Source: CAZUZS01 sp964624795 (GTDB lineage: Bacteria; Calditrichota; Calditrichia; RBG-13-44-9). From it: a DNA stretch of 34,137 nt. The notes beneath the pieces were generated by a model, which worked only from the letters and a program-made list of their open reading frames with translations, ran no database searches and was not told the DNA's origin. Below, one piece after another: positions 18,266 to 25,568 of this stretch. The position numbers and the translations under genes are program-made. Location of the stretch: contig CAZUZS010000058.1 in the NCBI GenBank assembly GCA_964624795.1, forward strand, positions 1 to 34,137, read 5' to 3'. Each line of letters opens with the position of its first letter. The first letter of the stretch is position 1.

Positions 18266-19794
18266 AGAAGATTCGCACAAAGATGATTTTCATTCTGGCG
18301 GCGGCAGTTTTGCTTCCGGTGATCCCATTATCATATTTTGTCTATAATTTGGTGAATCAGAGCTTCCGCATCGGTGTGAATTCGCAGGTTGAAGAAGCGC
18401 TGGAAAACGGGCTTTATTTTTCCAAAGCCGTCTATGATTTACAGCGGCGGCAATTGGCAACCGCCCTGGAAGTTTTTGAAAATTCTGGAAAATTTCGTGA
18501 TACCGCAGACGATGGACCGGCAAGGATTTCGCCGGAAGACTTGCCGGTAGATACTGCCTACTGGCAAATTGCCTCTCTCCACTTTTTTGATGCGTCGGGC
18601 AGTGAGAAATGGCACCGCGATTTCATGCCTGAGCAAAACAGGAATATCGATTCCCGGCTTTTCAAGCAGTTTGAATCACCCGACCAGCGCAGCCTGATTA
18701 TTTCGGATCGTGCCCAAAATTCATTTATTGCTCTTGAAAAAGTAGGTGAAGCTGGGCGACTGAAGGGATATCTTGTTTTGAAGGCCAGACTGCACCCCAA
18801 TTTTTTGAACCGTGCTGACCAGGCTTTGAACGTTCACCAGATTTACCAGACGCTCGATTTGACCCGTACCTCGCTACTGCACAGTTTTTTGTATGCTTTT
18901 CTTGCTTTGGCCCTGTTTCTGGTTGCGCTGGCGGTGGTGGTGGGTATTTGGATGTCTGCACGAATCACCGCCCCGCTATCATTGCTGGCGGAGGGAACTG
19001 CGCAGATCGGCCGCGGCAACCTTGATTACCGGCTTCCGGAGAATCGGCGTAACGATGAGCTGGGCAAATTGATGGATCATTTTAACGGCATGGCTCACCG
19101 CCTGAAGGAGAATCAGGAGCGACTGATCTACCTTGAAAAAATGGCGGTGTGGAAGCAAATGGCCCGCAAGCTGGCCCATGAAATCAAAAACCCGCTCACA
19201 CCCATTCAGTTGACACTTCAGCAATTGGTGGACAAGTATGACGAGAAAAACAGTGAGTACGGCAAACTGCTGTCCGAATGTTCCGGAATCATAAATGAGG
19301 AAATCGGGAGCCTGCGGCGACTGGTTTCCTCATTTTCCGATTTTGGCCGGTTGCCTGAACTGCAGTTGGCAGAGGGCAACCTGAATGAATTGGTCGTGGA
19401 AGTCAGCGCACTCTACGGTGACCGGATCGCGTGCGAATTGAATCCGGATATTCCGGCGGTTTTATTTGATCCCGACCGCTTGCGGCGAGTGCTGATTAAT
19501 CTCATCGAAAATGCAGTGCAGGCGGATTCCGGGAATCACCCGGTGACGGTGAGAACGGAACTCCTGGATGGCAGGGTTTGGATCACAGTCGAGGACCGGG
19601 GAAGCGGGATTCCTGCGGAGCAGGTCGGCAAAATCTTTGAGCCGTATTTTTCCACCAAAAAGGAGGGAATGGGTTTGGGACTGTCAATTACCCGCCTGAT
19701 TGTTGAAGAACACAACGGAACCATCCGGGTGGAAACTGAAGCAGAAAAGGGGAGCCGGTTTATCATCGAGCTGCCGGCAGTCTCGATTGATTGA
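18262..19794 (+). CDS. NtrY-like sensor histidine kinase
   Basis: A 510-residue membrane sensor. The N-terminal helix (about 8-30) and a second at about 212-235 bound a periplasmic or extracytoplasmic region of about 180 residues. A HAMP domain follows (ARITAPLSLLAEGTAQIGRGNLDYRL begins it), then the dimerisation H-box KLAHEIKNPLTPIQLTL with phosphoacceptor H306, then the HATPase with N-box LINLIENAVQ, G1 VEDRGSGI, F-box PYFSTKKEGMGLGLS. The H-box wording is typical of NtrY. It starts with GTG 18262, overlapping the previous stop. The probable cognate regulator lies 321 bases downstream. Input signal unknown. Confidence 0.92.
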   Translation: MKKIRTKMIFILAAAVLLPVIPLSYFVYNLVNQSFRIGVNSQVEEALENGLYFSKAVYDLQRRQLATALEVFENSGKFRDTADDGPARISPEDLPVDTAYWQIASLHFFDASGSEKWHRDFMPEQNRNIDSRLFKQFESPDQRSLIISDRAQNSFIALEKVGEAGRLKGYLVLKARLHPNFLNRADQALNVHQIYQTLDLTRTSLLHSFLYAFLALALFLVALAVVVGIWMSARITAPLSLLAEGTAQIGRGNLDYRLPENRRNDELGKLMDHFNGMAHRLKENQERLIYLEKMAVWKQMARKLAHEIKNPLTPIQLTLQQLVDKYDEKNSEYGKLLSECSGIINEEIGSLRRLVSSFSDFGRLPELQLAEGNLNELVVEVSALYGDRIACELNPDIPAVLFDPDRLRRVLINLIENAVQADSGNHPVTVRTELLDGRVWITVEDRGSGIPAEQVGKIFEPYFSTKKEGMGLGLSITRLIVEEHNGTIRVETEAEKGSRFIIELPAVSID

Positions 19795-20115
19795 ATATGA
19801 ATGCCACGGATAAACGGATTTTCGCGGATACTATGAATATGTGAAATGTCAAACGTGAAACGTGAAACGAATGAGATGGGGTGCTGGAGTGTTGGGTTCT
19901 GAGTTCAAGAATACGGCACCATACATTCTGTATTCACATTATTTTGCACCATGCGCCAAGCCCCATGCATTCTGAAATGATTAAGGCAAGAATAGTAGTA
20001 TGCGCTGAAGAAATTGACATATACTCTGTGGAAATCCGCGTTTTCTGTGTCTTCTGTGTTCTATTTTTCGCTGAAAGATATTAGATTTGTTTTGAAATAA
20101 TATTGGTGGGTATTA
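19795..20115. other. 321-base intergenic region built from repeat-like words
   Basis: No gene is evident. It holds CCACGGATAAACGGATTTTC (19804-19823), the exact 20-base repeat at 19848-19867, a stretch with CACCATGCGCC and CCCCATGC (19948-19970), and an AATCCGCG word (20033-20040). All are of the dispersed-intergenic-repeat style. It splits a kinase and regulator that normally lie together. Confidence 0.55.
19848..19867. repeat. Dispersed 20-base repeat, copy 2
   Basis: GTCAAACGTGAAACGTGAAA is identical to 2574-2593. As at copy 1, it lies shortly after a stop codon on the plus strand and precedes ATG-C-rich words further on. Confidence 0.85.
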
Positions 20116-21486
20116 ATGCAACAGTTTACAATCCTAATTGTTGACGATGAAAAAAATATTTGCCGCTCCATGGAGATAATCCTCTCCTCGGAAGGATACC
20201 GCGTACAATGGGCTCTGAACACGGTGGAGGCCATGCAAAAAATAGAGGCAAGAATCCCGGACCTGATTTTTCTGGATGTCATGCTGCCTGGCGAGGACGG
20301 TCTGTCGCTGCTGCGCAAAATCAAGGCAAAGCACGCGGAAGTCGAAGTGGTCATGATTTCCGGGCATGCTACCCTGAGTATGGCTATGGAAGCAACCCGC
20401 GCCGGTGCCTACGATTTCCTGGAAAAGCCGCTTCAGAAAGATAAAATACTCCTTATTGTCCGCCACCTGCAGGAGAAAATGGAGCTGCGCGAACAGTATC
20501 AAAAATTGCAGCAGGAGCGATTCGATGAATATCGCATGGTGGGGGAAAGTGCTGCCGTTCGGCAGGTAAGGGAGCAGGCGGAAAAGGTAGCTGCCACAGG
20601 CAGCAAAGTGCTCCTTTTTGGGGAAAGCGGCACCGGAAAAGAGCTTGTGGCATGGATGATCCACCGCAAGAGTGCCCGCCGCGAGAAACCTTTTATAAAA
20701 ATGAACTGCGCTGCTATTCCGGAAGAGTTGACGGAGAGCGAGCTTTTTGGCCATGAAAAGGGGGCCTTCACCGGGGCAGTGGAAACCAGCGACGGTAAAT
20801 TTTTGCAGGCCGATGGTGGCACGCTTTTCCTGGACGAGATTGCCGACATGAGCCTGCGAGTGCAAACCAAAGTGCTGCGGGTGCTGCAGGACGGCCGTTT
20901 CGAGCGGGTTGGCGGCAAAACTACCCTTTCCGTTGATGTGCGGGTGATTGCCGCCACCAATAAGAATTTGGAGCAAATGGTCAGGCAGCAGCAATTCCGG
21001 GAAGATCTGTTTTACCGGCTCAACGTGTTTCCCATTCGAGTGCCGCCGCTGCGCGAACGCAGGGATGACATTCCGCTGTTGCTGGATTATTTTCTGCGGC
21101 AATATTGTCAGCGCAATAACCGTCGCCCCGTGCGGATGGAGGAACCGGTTCTCAAACTGTTGACGGACTACCGCTGGCAGGGAAATATCCGGGAGCTGAA
21201 AAACCTGGTGGAACGCTTACTGATTATGACTTCCGGTGAAAGCATTGGTGTTGAGAATCTACCGGAGCAATTCAGAAATGCTGATTTCACACTTCCTTCG
21301 GCGCAGCCGGGGATTAGTTCGCTGAAGGAAATTCGCGAAACGGCGGAACGGGAATATATTCTGCTTTGTTTGCAATCCTGCGACGGCAATGTATCCAAGG
21401 CAGCCGATATGCTGGGGCTGGAGCGCACCAATTTGCACAAAAAAATGAAGGCGCTTGGTATCTCACGTAGCCAGCCTGAAACTTAG
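20116..21486 (+). CDS. NtrX-like sigma-54-dependent response regulator
   Basis: A 456-residue protein with three domains. The receiver (1-120) has acidic residues D10/D11, phosphoacceptor D54 (IFLDVMLPG) and K104. The AAA+ sigma-54 activator domain (about 140-370) has Walker A GESGTGKE (169-176), the sigma-54 contact loop GAFTGA (216-221) and Walker B LFLDEI. A C-terminal Fis-type helix-turn-helix (about 412-450) reads VSKAADMLGLERTNLHKKM. It should activate sigma-54 promoters after phosphorylation by the upstream NtrY-like kinase. The sulfur-hydrogenase gene set starts 584 bases downstream on the same strand, but I found no well-spaced -24/-12 site before it. Confidence 0.94.
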   Translation: MQQFTILIVDDEKNICRSMEIILSSEGYRVQWALNTVEAMQKIEARIPDLIFLDVMLPGEDGLSLLRKIKAKHAEVEVVMISGHATLSMAMEATRAGAYDFLEKPLQKDKILLIVRHLQEKMELREQYQKLQQERFDEYRMVGESAAVRQVREQAEKVAATGSKVLLFGESGTGKELVAWMIHRKSARREKPFIKMNCAAIPEELTESELFGHEKGAFTGAVETSDGKFLQADGGTLFLDEIADMSLRVQTKVLRVLQDGRFERVGGKTTLSVDVRVIAATNKNLEQMVRQQQFREDLFYRLNVFPIRVPPLRERRDDIPLLLDYFLRQYCQRNNRRPVRMEEPVLKLLTDYRWQGNIRELKNLVERLLIMTSGESIGVENLPEQFRNADFTLPSAQPGISSLKEIRETAEREYILLCLQSCDGNVSKAADMLGLERTNLHKKMKALGISRSQPET

Positions 21487-22070
21487 CCACAGTCCATTGT
21501 GCTAATTAAATTCCTGTGTAAAAACTAGTCGTATTGCAAGATTTGTCGAATATTTGTCATTCCGAATCCGGCTTTGGCAAGGTGGGGAATCTTTTAAGGA
21601 TTTCCCGCTAATGCTTGTGGCATAGCCATCCCAACGGGCAAATAACATTTGCTTGTCCCCGTCTATTCTCTGTAAAATTTTCTAATTGGCAAACAGGTTA
21701 GCCATAATTCCATTCCACATTTGCTTTCCATTATTGCCGATCCGGATTGTATGGTACAGCACTTTCATTTTCTCCCGTTAAAGTAATTGCGTTCTGGCAT
21801 TATTCCTTCCTCTGCACACTGAACAAAAATTACATTCACAGCCGGCAAAGCTGAGAATTCGGGTCAGCGTCCTCCTGTTAATCCGGATCAATTTCTTCAT
21901 TTAATCTTCATGTTAAAATTATAAATAAATGTGAAAAATGTAGTATGTCGGAGATTTTTGAGAAAAAATATATGCTGACAGGACATGACTAAATGTGAAG
22001 CTTTAATTAGCAGCAAGAGCATCTTGTCTAAATATCAAAAGCAATCGATTAAATAAGGAGGATTTTCAAA
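21487..22070. other. 584-base leader region of the sulfur-hydrogenase gene set
   Basis: No gene is seen. The first part (21556-21605) contains CATTCCGA and GGGGAATCTTTT words like decayed dispersed repeats. The part from 21895 to 22060 is very AT-rich and is the likely promoter region for tusA. A near-miss sigma-54 pattern (TGGC 21687 ... GCC 21703) has 11 rather than 10 bases between GG and GC. AAGGAGG at 22055-22061 is the tusA ribosome site. Confidence 0.5.
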
Positions 22071-22307
22071 ATGGCCGTAACCGCAAATCAAACACTGGAT
22101 TGCAGCGGACTTGCCTGTCCGATGCCAATTATTAAAACTAAGAAAGCTGTGGATGGAATGAAGGTTGGAGAAATTTTGCAGATGATTGCCACTGACCCCG
22201 GGTCGGTAAGCGACGTTAACGCATGGACAAAGAAAACCGGCCACGAGTTATTGGAACACGAAGAGGGCGGCGGCAAATTCACATTTTATATTAAAAAGAC
22301 CAAATAG
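22071..22307 (+). CDS. tusA: TusA family sulfur carrier
   Basis: A 78-residue protein with the TusA hallmark: an N-terminal LDCSGLACPMPIIKTKKA segment in which C16 of the CPxP motif carries a persulfide. The typical two-layer alpha/beta continuation follows (MKVGEILQMIATDPGSVSDV ...). TusA proteins pass sulfane sulfur between rhodanese, DsrE-type and lipoyl-carrier proteins in the cytoplasm, in tRNA thiolation or in sulfur-energy metabolism. Here it is the first gene of an 11-gene co-directional set containing two DsrE proteins, a lipoyl carrier and a [NiFe] hydrogenase, so energy metabolism is the better reading. A perfect AAGGAGG precedes the start. Confidence 0.93.
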   Translation: MAVTANQTLDCSGLACPMPIIKTKKAVDGMKVGEILQMIATDPGSVSDVNAWTKKTGHELLEHEEGGGKFTFYIKKTK

Positions 22308-22359
22308 CTGTTAATTTTGTTGACTGGTTCAAAAACGAGTAAAGATGTTAGGAGAAAAA

Positions 22360-22836
22360 ATGGCCGAGGAAACAAGCAAACGCCTGGCAATTATTGCCAT
22401 GCACGGATCGCTGGACATGGCATATCCGCCATTTATCCTTGCCACCGCAGCGGCTGCGATGGATATGGAAGTGGCGGTTTTTTTTACATTCTACGGATTG
22501 GAAATTCTAAAAAAGGGAAATGCAGATAAACTAAAGGTGGCACCCATCGCCAATCCCGCAATGCCGGTGTCGGTTCCCAATATTGTGGGAATGCTGCCCG
22601 GCATGACTGGCATGGCCACCTCCATGATGAACGGCTGGATGAGAAAGGCCAATGTAGCCAAACTGAGCGAGCTCATCGATATGGCGATGGAATTGGAAAT
22701 CCGAATGATTGCCTGCCAGATGACGATGGACGTGATGGGCATTAAGAAAGAAGACCTCATACCCGGCCTGGAAATCGGCGGAGCCGCTACATTCCTGGAG
22801 TTTGCCAGTCAAAATGCAATCTCGCTAACCTTTTAG
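22360..22836 (+). CDS. dsrE2: DsrE2-type sulfurtransferase (DsrE/DsrF/DsrH-like)
   Basis: A 158-residue protein of the larger DsrE2 type. It begins with KRLAIIAMHGSLDMAYPPFI, then FFTFYGLEILKKGN, a hydrophobic Met/Gly-rich middle (GMLPGMTGMATSMMNGWM) that may associate with membrane, and the conserved cysteine C119 in MIACQMTMDVMGI. In sulfur oxidisers DsrE2 is encoded with TusA and rhodanese, and the Cys receives or donates sulfane sulfur. I choose ATG 22360, since AGGAG (22350-22354) lies just before it; ATG 22345 in the same frame is upstream of that site. It lies 52 bases after tusA, supporting a sulfur relay. Confidence 0.9.
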   Translation: MAEETSKRLAIIAMHGSLDMAYPPFILATAAAAMDMEVAVFFTFYGLEILKKGNADKLKVAPIANPAMPVSVPNIVGMLPGMTGMATSMMNGWMRKANVAKLSELIDMAMELEIRMIACQMTMDVMGIKKEDLIPGLEIGGAATFLEFASQNAISLTF

Positions 22837-22896
22837 CGGCGACTTGATTTTAGATCAATAAAAATCCATTACCAATTTCGTTTTAAGGAGGATGAG

Positions 22897-23265
22897 ATGG
22901 ATGAGGACAAAGTCATGGTCATTATGACCAGCGGCCCGGATACGCCCCGGCGCTGTGCTACCCCGTTTTTCATGGCGACCTTAGCTGCTGCCATGGATTA
23001 TGAAGTTTCTATGTTTTTCACGATCGACGGAACGCTGCTGCTCAAAAAGGGACTGGCGGAAACCATTTATCCGAAAAAGGGCGGCAAATCGGTGGGAGAA
23101 TTTTTGCAGGAAGCGATGGAAGCAGGCGTGAAAATGACCGCTTGCACCGCCTCAATGGAACTGCACGACCTTACCCAGGAAGACCTGATTGACGATGTGA
23201 AGATGGTTGGCGGCGCTTCCATGTGGCAGATGGCTGAAGACTGTAAAACCGTTTTATCATTCTAA
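22897..23265 (+). CDS. Second DsrE-family sulfurtransferase (DsrE3-like)
   Basis: A 122-residue compact DsrE domain: VMVIMTSGPDTPRRCATPFF at the start, a MFFTIDGTLLLKKG core and the conserved Cys C83 in KMTACTASMELHDLT, ending with a VGGASMWQMAEDCKTVL helix. The C-x-A-S-x-E-L-H wording resembles the DsrE3 proteins that accompany lipoyl-carrier/sHdr sulfur pathways. It probably forms an oligomer and exchanges persulfide sulfur with TusA. An additional Cys (C20, in RRCATPFF) could form a pair. AAGGAGG lies directly upstream and the lipoyl-carrier gene follows after 17 bases. Confidence 0.87.
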   Translation: MDEDKVMVIMTSGPDTPRRCATPFFMATLAAAMDYEVSMFFTIDGTLLLKKGLAETIYPKKGGKSVGEFLQEAMEAGVKMTACTASMELHDLTQEDLIDDVKMVGGASMWQMAEDCKTVLSF

Positions 23266-23282
23266 AACCCGGAGACTAAATC

Positions 23283-23729
23283 ATGGCAACAATTAATGGA
23301 TGCAATTTGCCGGAGGATTTGTACTATTTTATTGAAAAGCATATCTGGGCAAAACCGATGGATGGAAAGGTTGTCCGCATTGGGATGACCACAGTGGCCG
23401 GGAAGCTTTCCGGCGGAAAGCTCAATGCGGTAACCGTGAAGCGAAAAAAAATCGGTGAAGAGATGCCCAAAGGGAAAAGTGTCGCCACCGTAGAAAGCAG
23501 CAAATATGTCGGCCCTGTTCCTGCCCCCATCACCGGTGTGCTGGTGAATGCCAACGACAAATTGGACAACGATCCCAACCTGGCGATCAGTGACCCTTAC
23601 GGCGAAGGCTGGATTGCCGAATTTGAAGCCAGCAAATGGGACGAGGAAAAAGCGGATCTTCTCACCGGGCCCGATGGTCTCGAAAAATATAAAGCGAAAT
23701 TAGAGGCCGACAATATTTCGTGTGATTAA
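23283..23729 (+). CDS. lbpA: Lipoyl carrier protein, LbpA-like (GcvH superfamily)
   Basis: A 148-residue single lipoyl domain of the GcvH fold. The lipoylation lysine is K74 in ATVESSKYVGPVPAP, followed by the GVLVNANDKLDNDPNLAISDPYGEGWIAEF hairpin common to the superfamily. The SKYVGPVPAP surroundings resemble the lipoate-binding proteins (LbpA) of sulfur metabolism more than glycine-cleavage GcvH, where ESVKAASD is usual. There is no glycine-cleavage gene in the window; instead TusA, DsrE and lipoate ligase are in the same set. An LbpA role as carrier of lipoyl-bound sulfur is therefore inferred. GGAG lies upstream. The C-terminal ends with NISCD, giving an extra Cys. Confidence 0.85.
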   Translation: MATINGCNLPEDLYYFIEKHIWAKPMDGKVVRIGMTTVAGKLSGGKLNAVTVKRKKIGEEMPKGKSVATVESSKYVGPVPAPITGVLVNANDKLDNDPNLAISDPYGEGWIAEFEASKWDEEKADLLTGPDGLEKYKAKLEADNISCD

Positions 23730-23757
23730 TTCATTGTTCTTCGGAAAGGAGAAACCA

Positions 23758-24867
23758 ATGGCGGAAAAAACGATCTACGAACATCTGAAAGATGAGGGCG
23801 TTTCGCGGAGGGAGTTTATGAAATTTTGCGGCCTGCTGGCCGGCTTGATGGGAGTTGAATTCTCTCCGCCGGTGAAAGCGCTGGCTGCGGTGAAAGCACC
23901 CGATCCGGCACAGGCGGTGGCAACCGCTCTGAAATCGAAACCGAAATTGCCCATCATCTGGTTGGAGCTGCAGGACTGCGCGGGATGCACCGAGGCCATT
24001 TCACGTTCCTGGTCGCCCAGCCTTGTGAATCTTGTACTAAATAAAATCGCGCTCGATTACCAGGAAACCCTGATGGCCGCCGCCGGATTTCAGGCGGAAG
24101 AAGCCAAGAAGCAAACCATGAAAAAGTATCATGGCAAATATGTGCTGGTTGTAGAGGGAAGCCCCACAATTGGCGAAGACGGCATTTACTGCACCATTGG
24201 CGGTCGCAGCAACATGGAATTGCTGAAGGAAGCGGCGGAAGGTGCAGCCGCGATTATTGCCACCGGGAACTGTGCAGCCTTCGGTGGTATTCCCAAGGCA
24301 AATCCCAACCCGACCATGGCCAAAGGGGTGTGGGAAGTAATTACAGACAAGCCTGTCCTGAACATCCCCGGCTGCCCGGCAATTCCCGAAGTTACCACCG
24401 GCACCATCGTCTATTTCCTGGTGATGGGAAAGCTTCCCCAAATGGACAGCCTGAACCGGCCGATGACATTTTACGGCCACACCATCCACGACCATTGCCT
24501 GCGCCGCCCGTTTTACGATGCCGGAAAATTCGCGGACAGTTTTGATGACGACGGGGCGCTGGCCGGACATTGCTTGTACAAATTAGGCTGCAAAGGCCCT
24601 ACCACCTACAACGCCTGTTCATCTCTGAAATGGTACCAGGGACTTTCCTTCCCGGTGCAGTCCAATCATCCCTGCCTGGCCTGCTCGGAGCCCAATTTCT
24701 GGGATGGCGGCGGATTTTACCAGGGACAATCGGCGCCCTTGAATCGACCGGATGTCGCGGCTTTCGGTATAGCTGCGGGGGCCGGAGCGGCGCTGGGACT
24801 GGCAATGGCCGGTGCCAATGCCGTGAACAAAAAACGCGCCGAACACAAATCCAAAAGTGAAGAATAG
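23758..24867 (+). CDS. hynS: [NiFe] hydrogenase small subunit (Isp-type, group 1)
   Basis: A 369-residue Fe-S subunit. The Tat signal SRREFMKFCGLLAGLMG lies at about residues 17-34 and exports the folded dimer. Proximal cluster ligands: C74 and C77 (DCAGCTE), the Cys of TGNCAAFGG and that of PGCPA. Distal cluster: the His and Cys of TIHDHCLRR and the two Cys around GHCLYKLGC. Medial cluster: Cys of TYNAC and the pair in HPCLACSEPNFW. The end (about residues 328-352, AAFGIAAGAGAALGLAMAGA) is a weakly hydrophobic possible membrane tail. ATG 23758 has AAAGGAGA upstream; the frame is open to a GTG at 23722 inside the preceding gene. It passes electrons from the large subunit to Isp1. Confidence 0.95.
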   Translation: MAEKTIYEHLKDEGVSRREFMKFCGLLAGLMGVEFSPPVKALAAVKAPDPAQAVATALKSKPKLPIIWLELQDCAGCTEAISRSWSPSLVNLVLNKIALDYQETLMAAAGFQAEEAKKQTMKKYHGKYVLVVEGSPTIGEDGIYCTIGGRSNMELLKEAAEGAAAIIATGNCAAFGGIPKANPNPTMAKGVWEVITDKPVLNIPGCPAIPEVTTGTIVYFLVMGKLPQMDSLNRPMTFYGHTIHDHCLRRPFYDAGKFADSFDDDGALAGHCLYKLGCKGPTTYNACSSLKWYQGLSFPVQSNHPCLACSEPNFWDGGGFYQGQSAPLNRPDVAAFGIAAGAGAALGLAMAGANAVNKKRAEHKSKSEE

Positions 24868-24877
24868 GAGGCATATT

Positions 24878-25555
24878 ATGGCCTGGGATGAATTTTTGCG
24901 TTTCCTGCGCGGCCCCATGTTTTATGCCGCCATTTTGTTTTTTCTTGGCGGTATGTTTTTCCGGCTGGCGCGGGTAACCTTTTTGGGATGGCAGCGGGAT
25001 CGCGTCCCAAGCAAAGGCAGTAAAATTGGTGGCGTATTTATTACCTACCTGAAAGGCATCCTCATTCTTCCCTTCATTCCATGGGTGAGAATGACTTTTA
25101 ACAAAAATGCACTAACCTACATTGCCGGTGGTTTTTTTCACCTGTCGCTTTTCGCGATTATCTTTTTCGGCGCGCCCCACATGCTGGTTTGGAAGAGCAT
25201 CCTGGGATTCGGGTGGCCTACCCTGCCGGCACCGTACATCGACTGGTTTGCAGCCATCGGGATTGTTTCGCTGATTGCGCTTCTCATAAACCGGCTGGTT
25301 CACCCGGTATTGAAAAAAATTACCCGAACGGCAGACTGGTTCAACTGGACGATTGTATTTTTGCCCTTTGTTACCGGCTACGTGATGTCGCGTCACCTGT
25401 GGTTCGAGTACCAGGTAGCATTCAGCCTGCACATGATTGCGGTCGATCTTCTGCTCATCTGGATTCCGTTGAGCCGTATCTCGCACTTTATGCTATACTT
25501 TTTCTCTCGAACCATTCACGGGGCGCAGTTCGGAAAACGAGCGGTGACGCCATGA
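24878..25555 (+). CDS. isp1: Isp1: NarI-like membrane b-type cytochrome
   Basis: A 225-residue integral membrane protein with five or six hydrophobic helices. Candidate heme b ligands are H88 and H101 (GGFFHLSLFAIIFFGAPH) and H185 and H203 (FSLHMIAVDLL ... SRISH). The 18-residue spacing of the last pair is like that of NarI, the nitrate reductase gamma subunit. The ATG at 24878 has AGGAGG directly upstream and is the natural start; a few extra codons are open upstream but overlap the previous gene. The gene sits in the classical hynS-isp1-isp2-hynL order. It should carry electrons across the membrane from the periplasmic hydrogenase to the cytoplasmic Isp2. Confidence 0.92.
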   Translation: MAWDEFLRFLRGPMFYAAILFFLGGMFFRLARVTFLGWQRDRVPSKGSKIGGVFITYLKGILILPFIPWVRMTFNKNALTYIAGGFFHLSLFAIIFFGAPHMLVWKSILGFGWPTLPAPYIDWFAAIGIVSLIALLINRLVHPVLKKITRTADWFNWTIVFLPFVTGYVMSRHLWFEYQVAFSLHMIAVDLLLIWIPLSRISHFMLYFFSRTIHGAQFGKRAVTP

Positions 25556-25568
25556 AAGGAGGAAGAAT

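Noticed and set aside
20134..21102. Minus-strand open frame of 322 codons opposite the sigma-54 regulator
   Set aside because: It is a shadow of a gene with intact receiver, AAA+ and helix-turn-helix motifs.
21687..21703. Possible sigma-54 promoter TGGCAAACAGGTTAGCC before tusA
   Set aside because: There are 11 rather than the required 10 bases between GG and GC, and the TTGC half is poor.
23283..23729. Glycine cleavage system H protein
   Set aside because: No gcvT or gcvP in the window, a different sequence around K74, and sulfur-transfer neighbours; the LbpA-like reading fits better.
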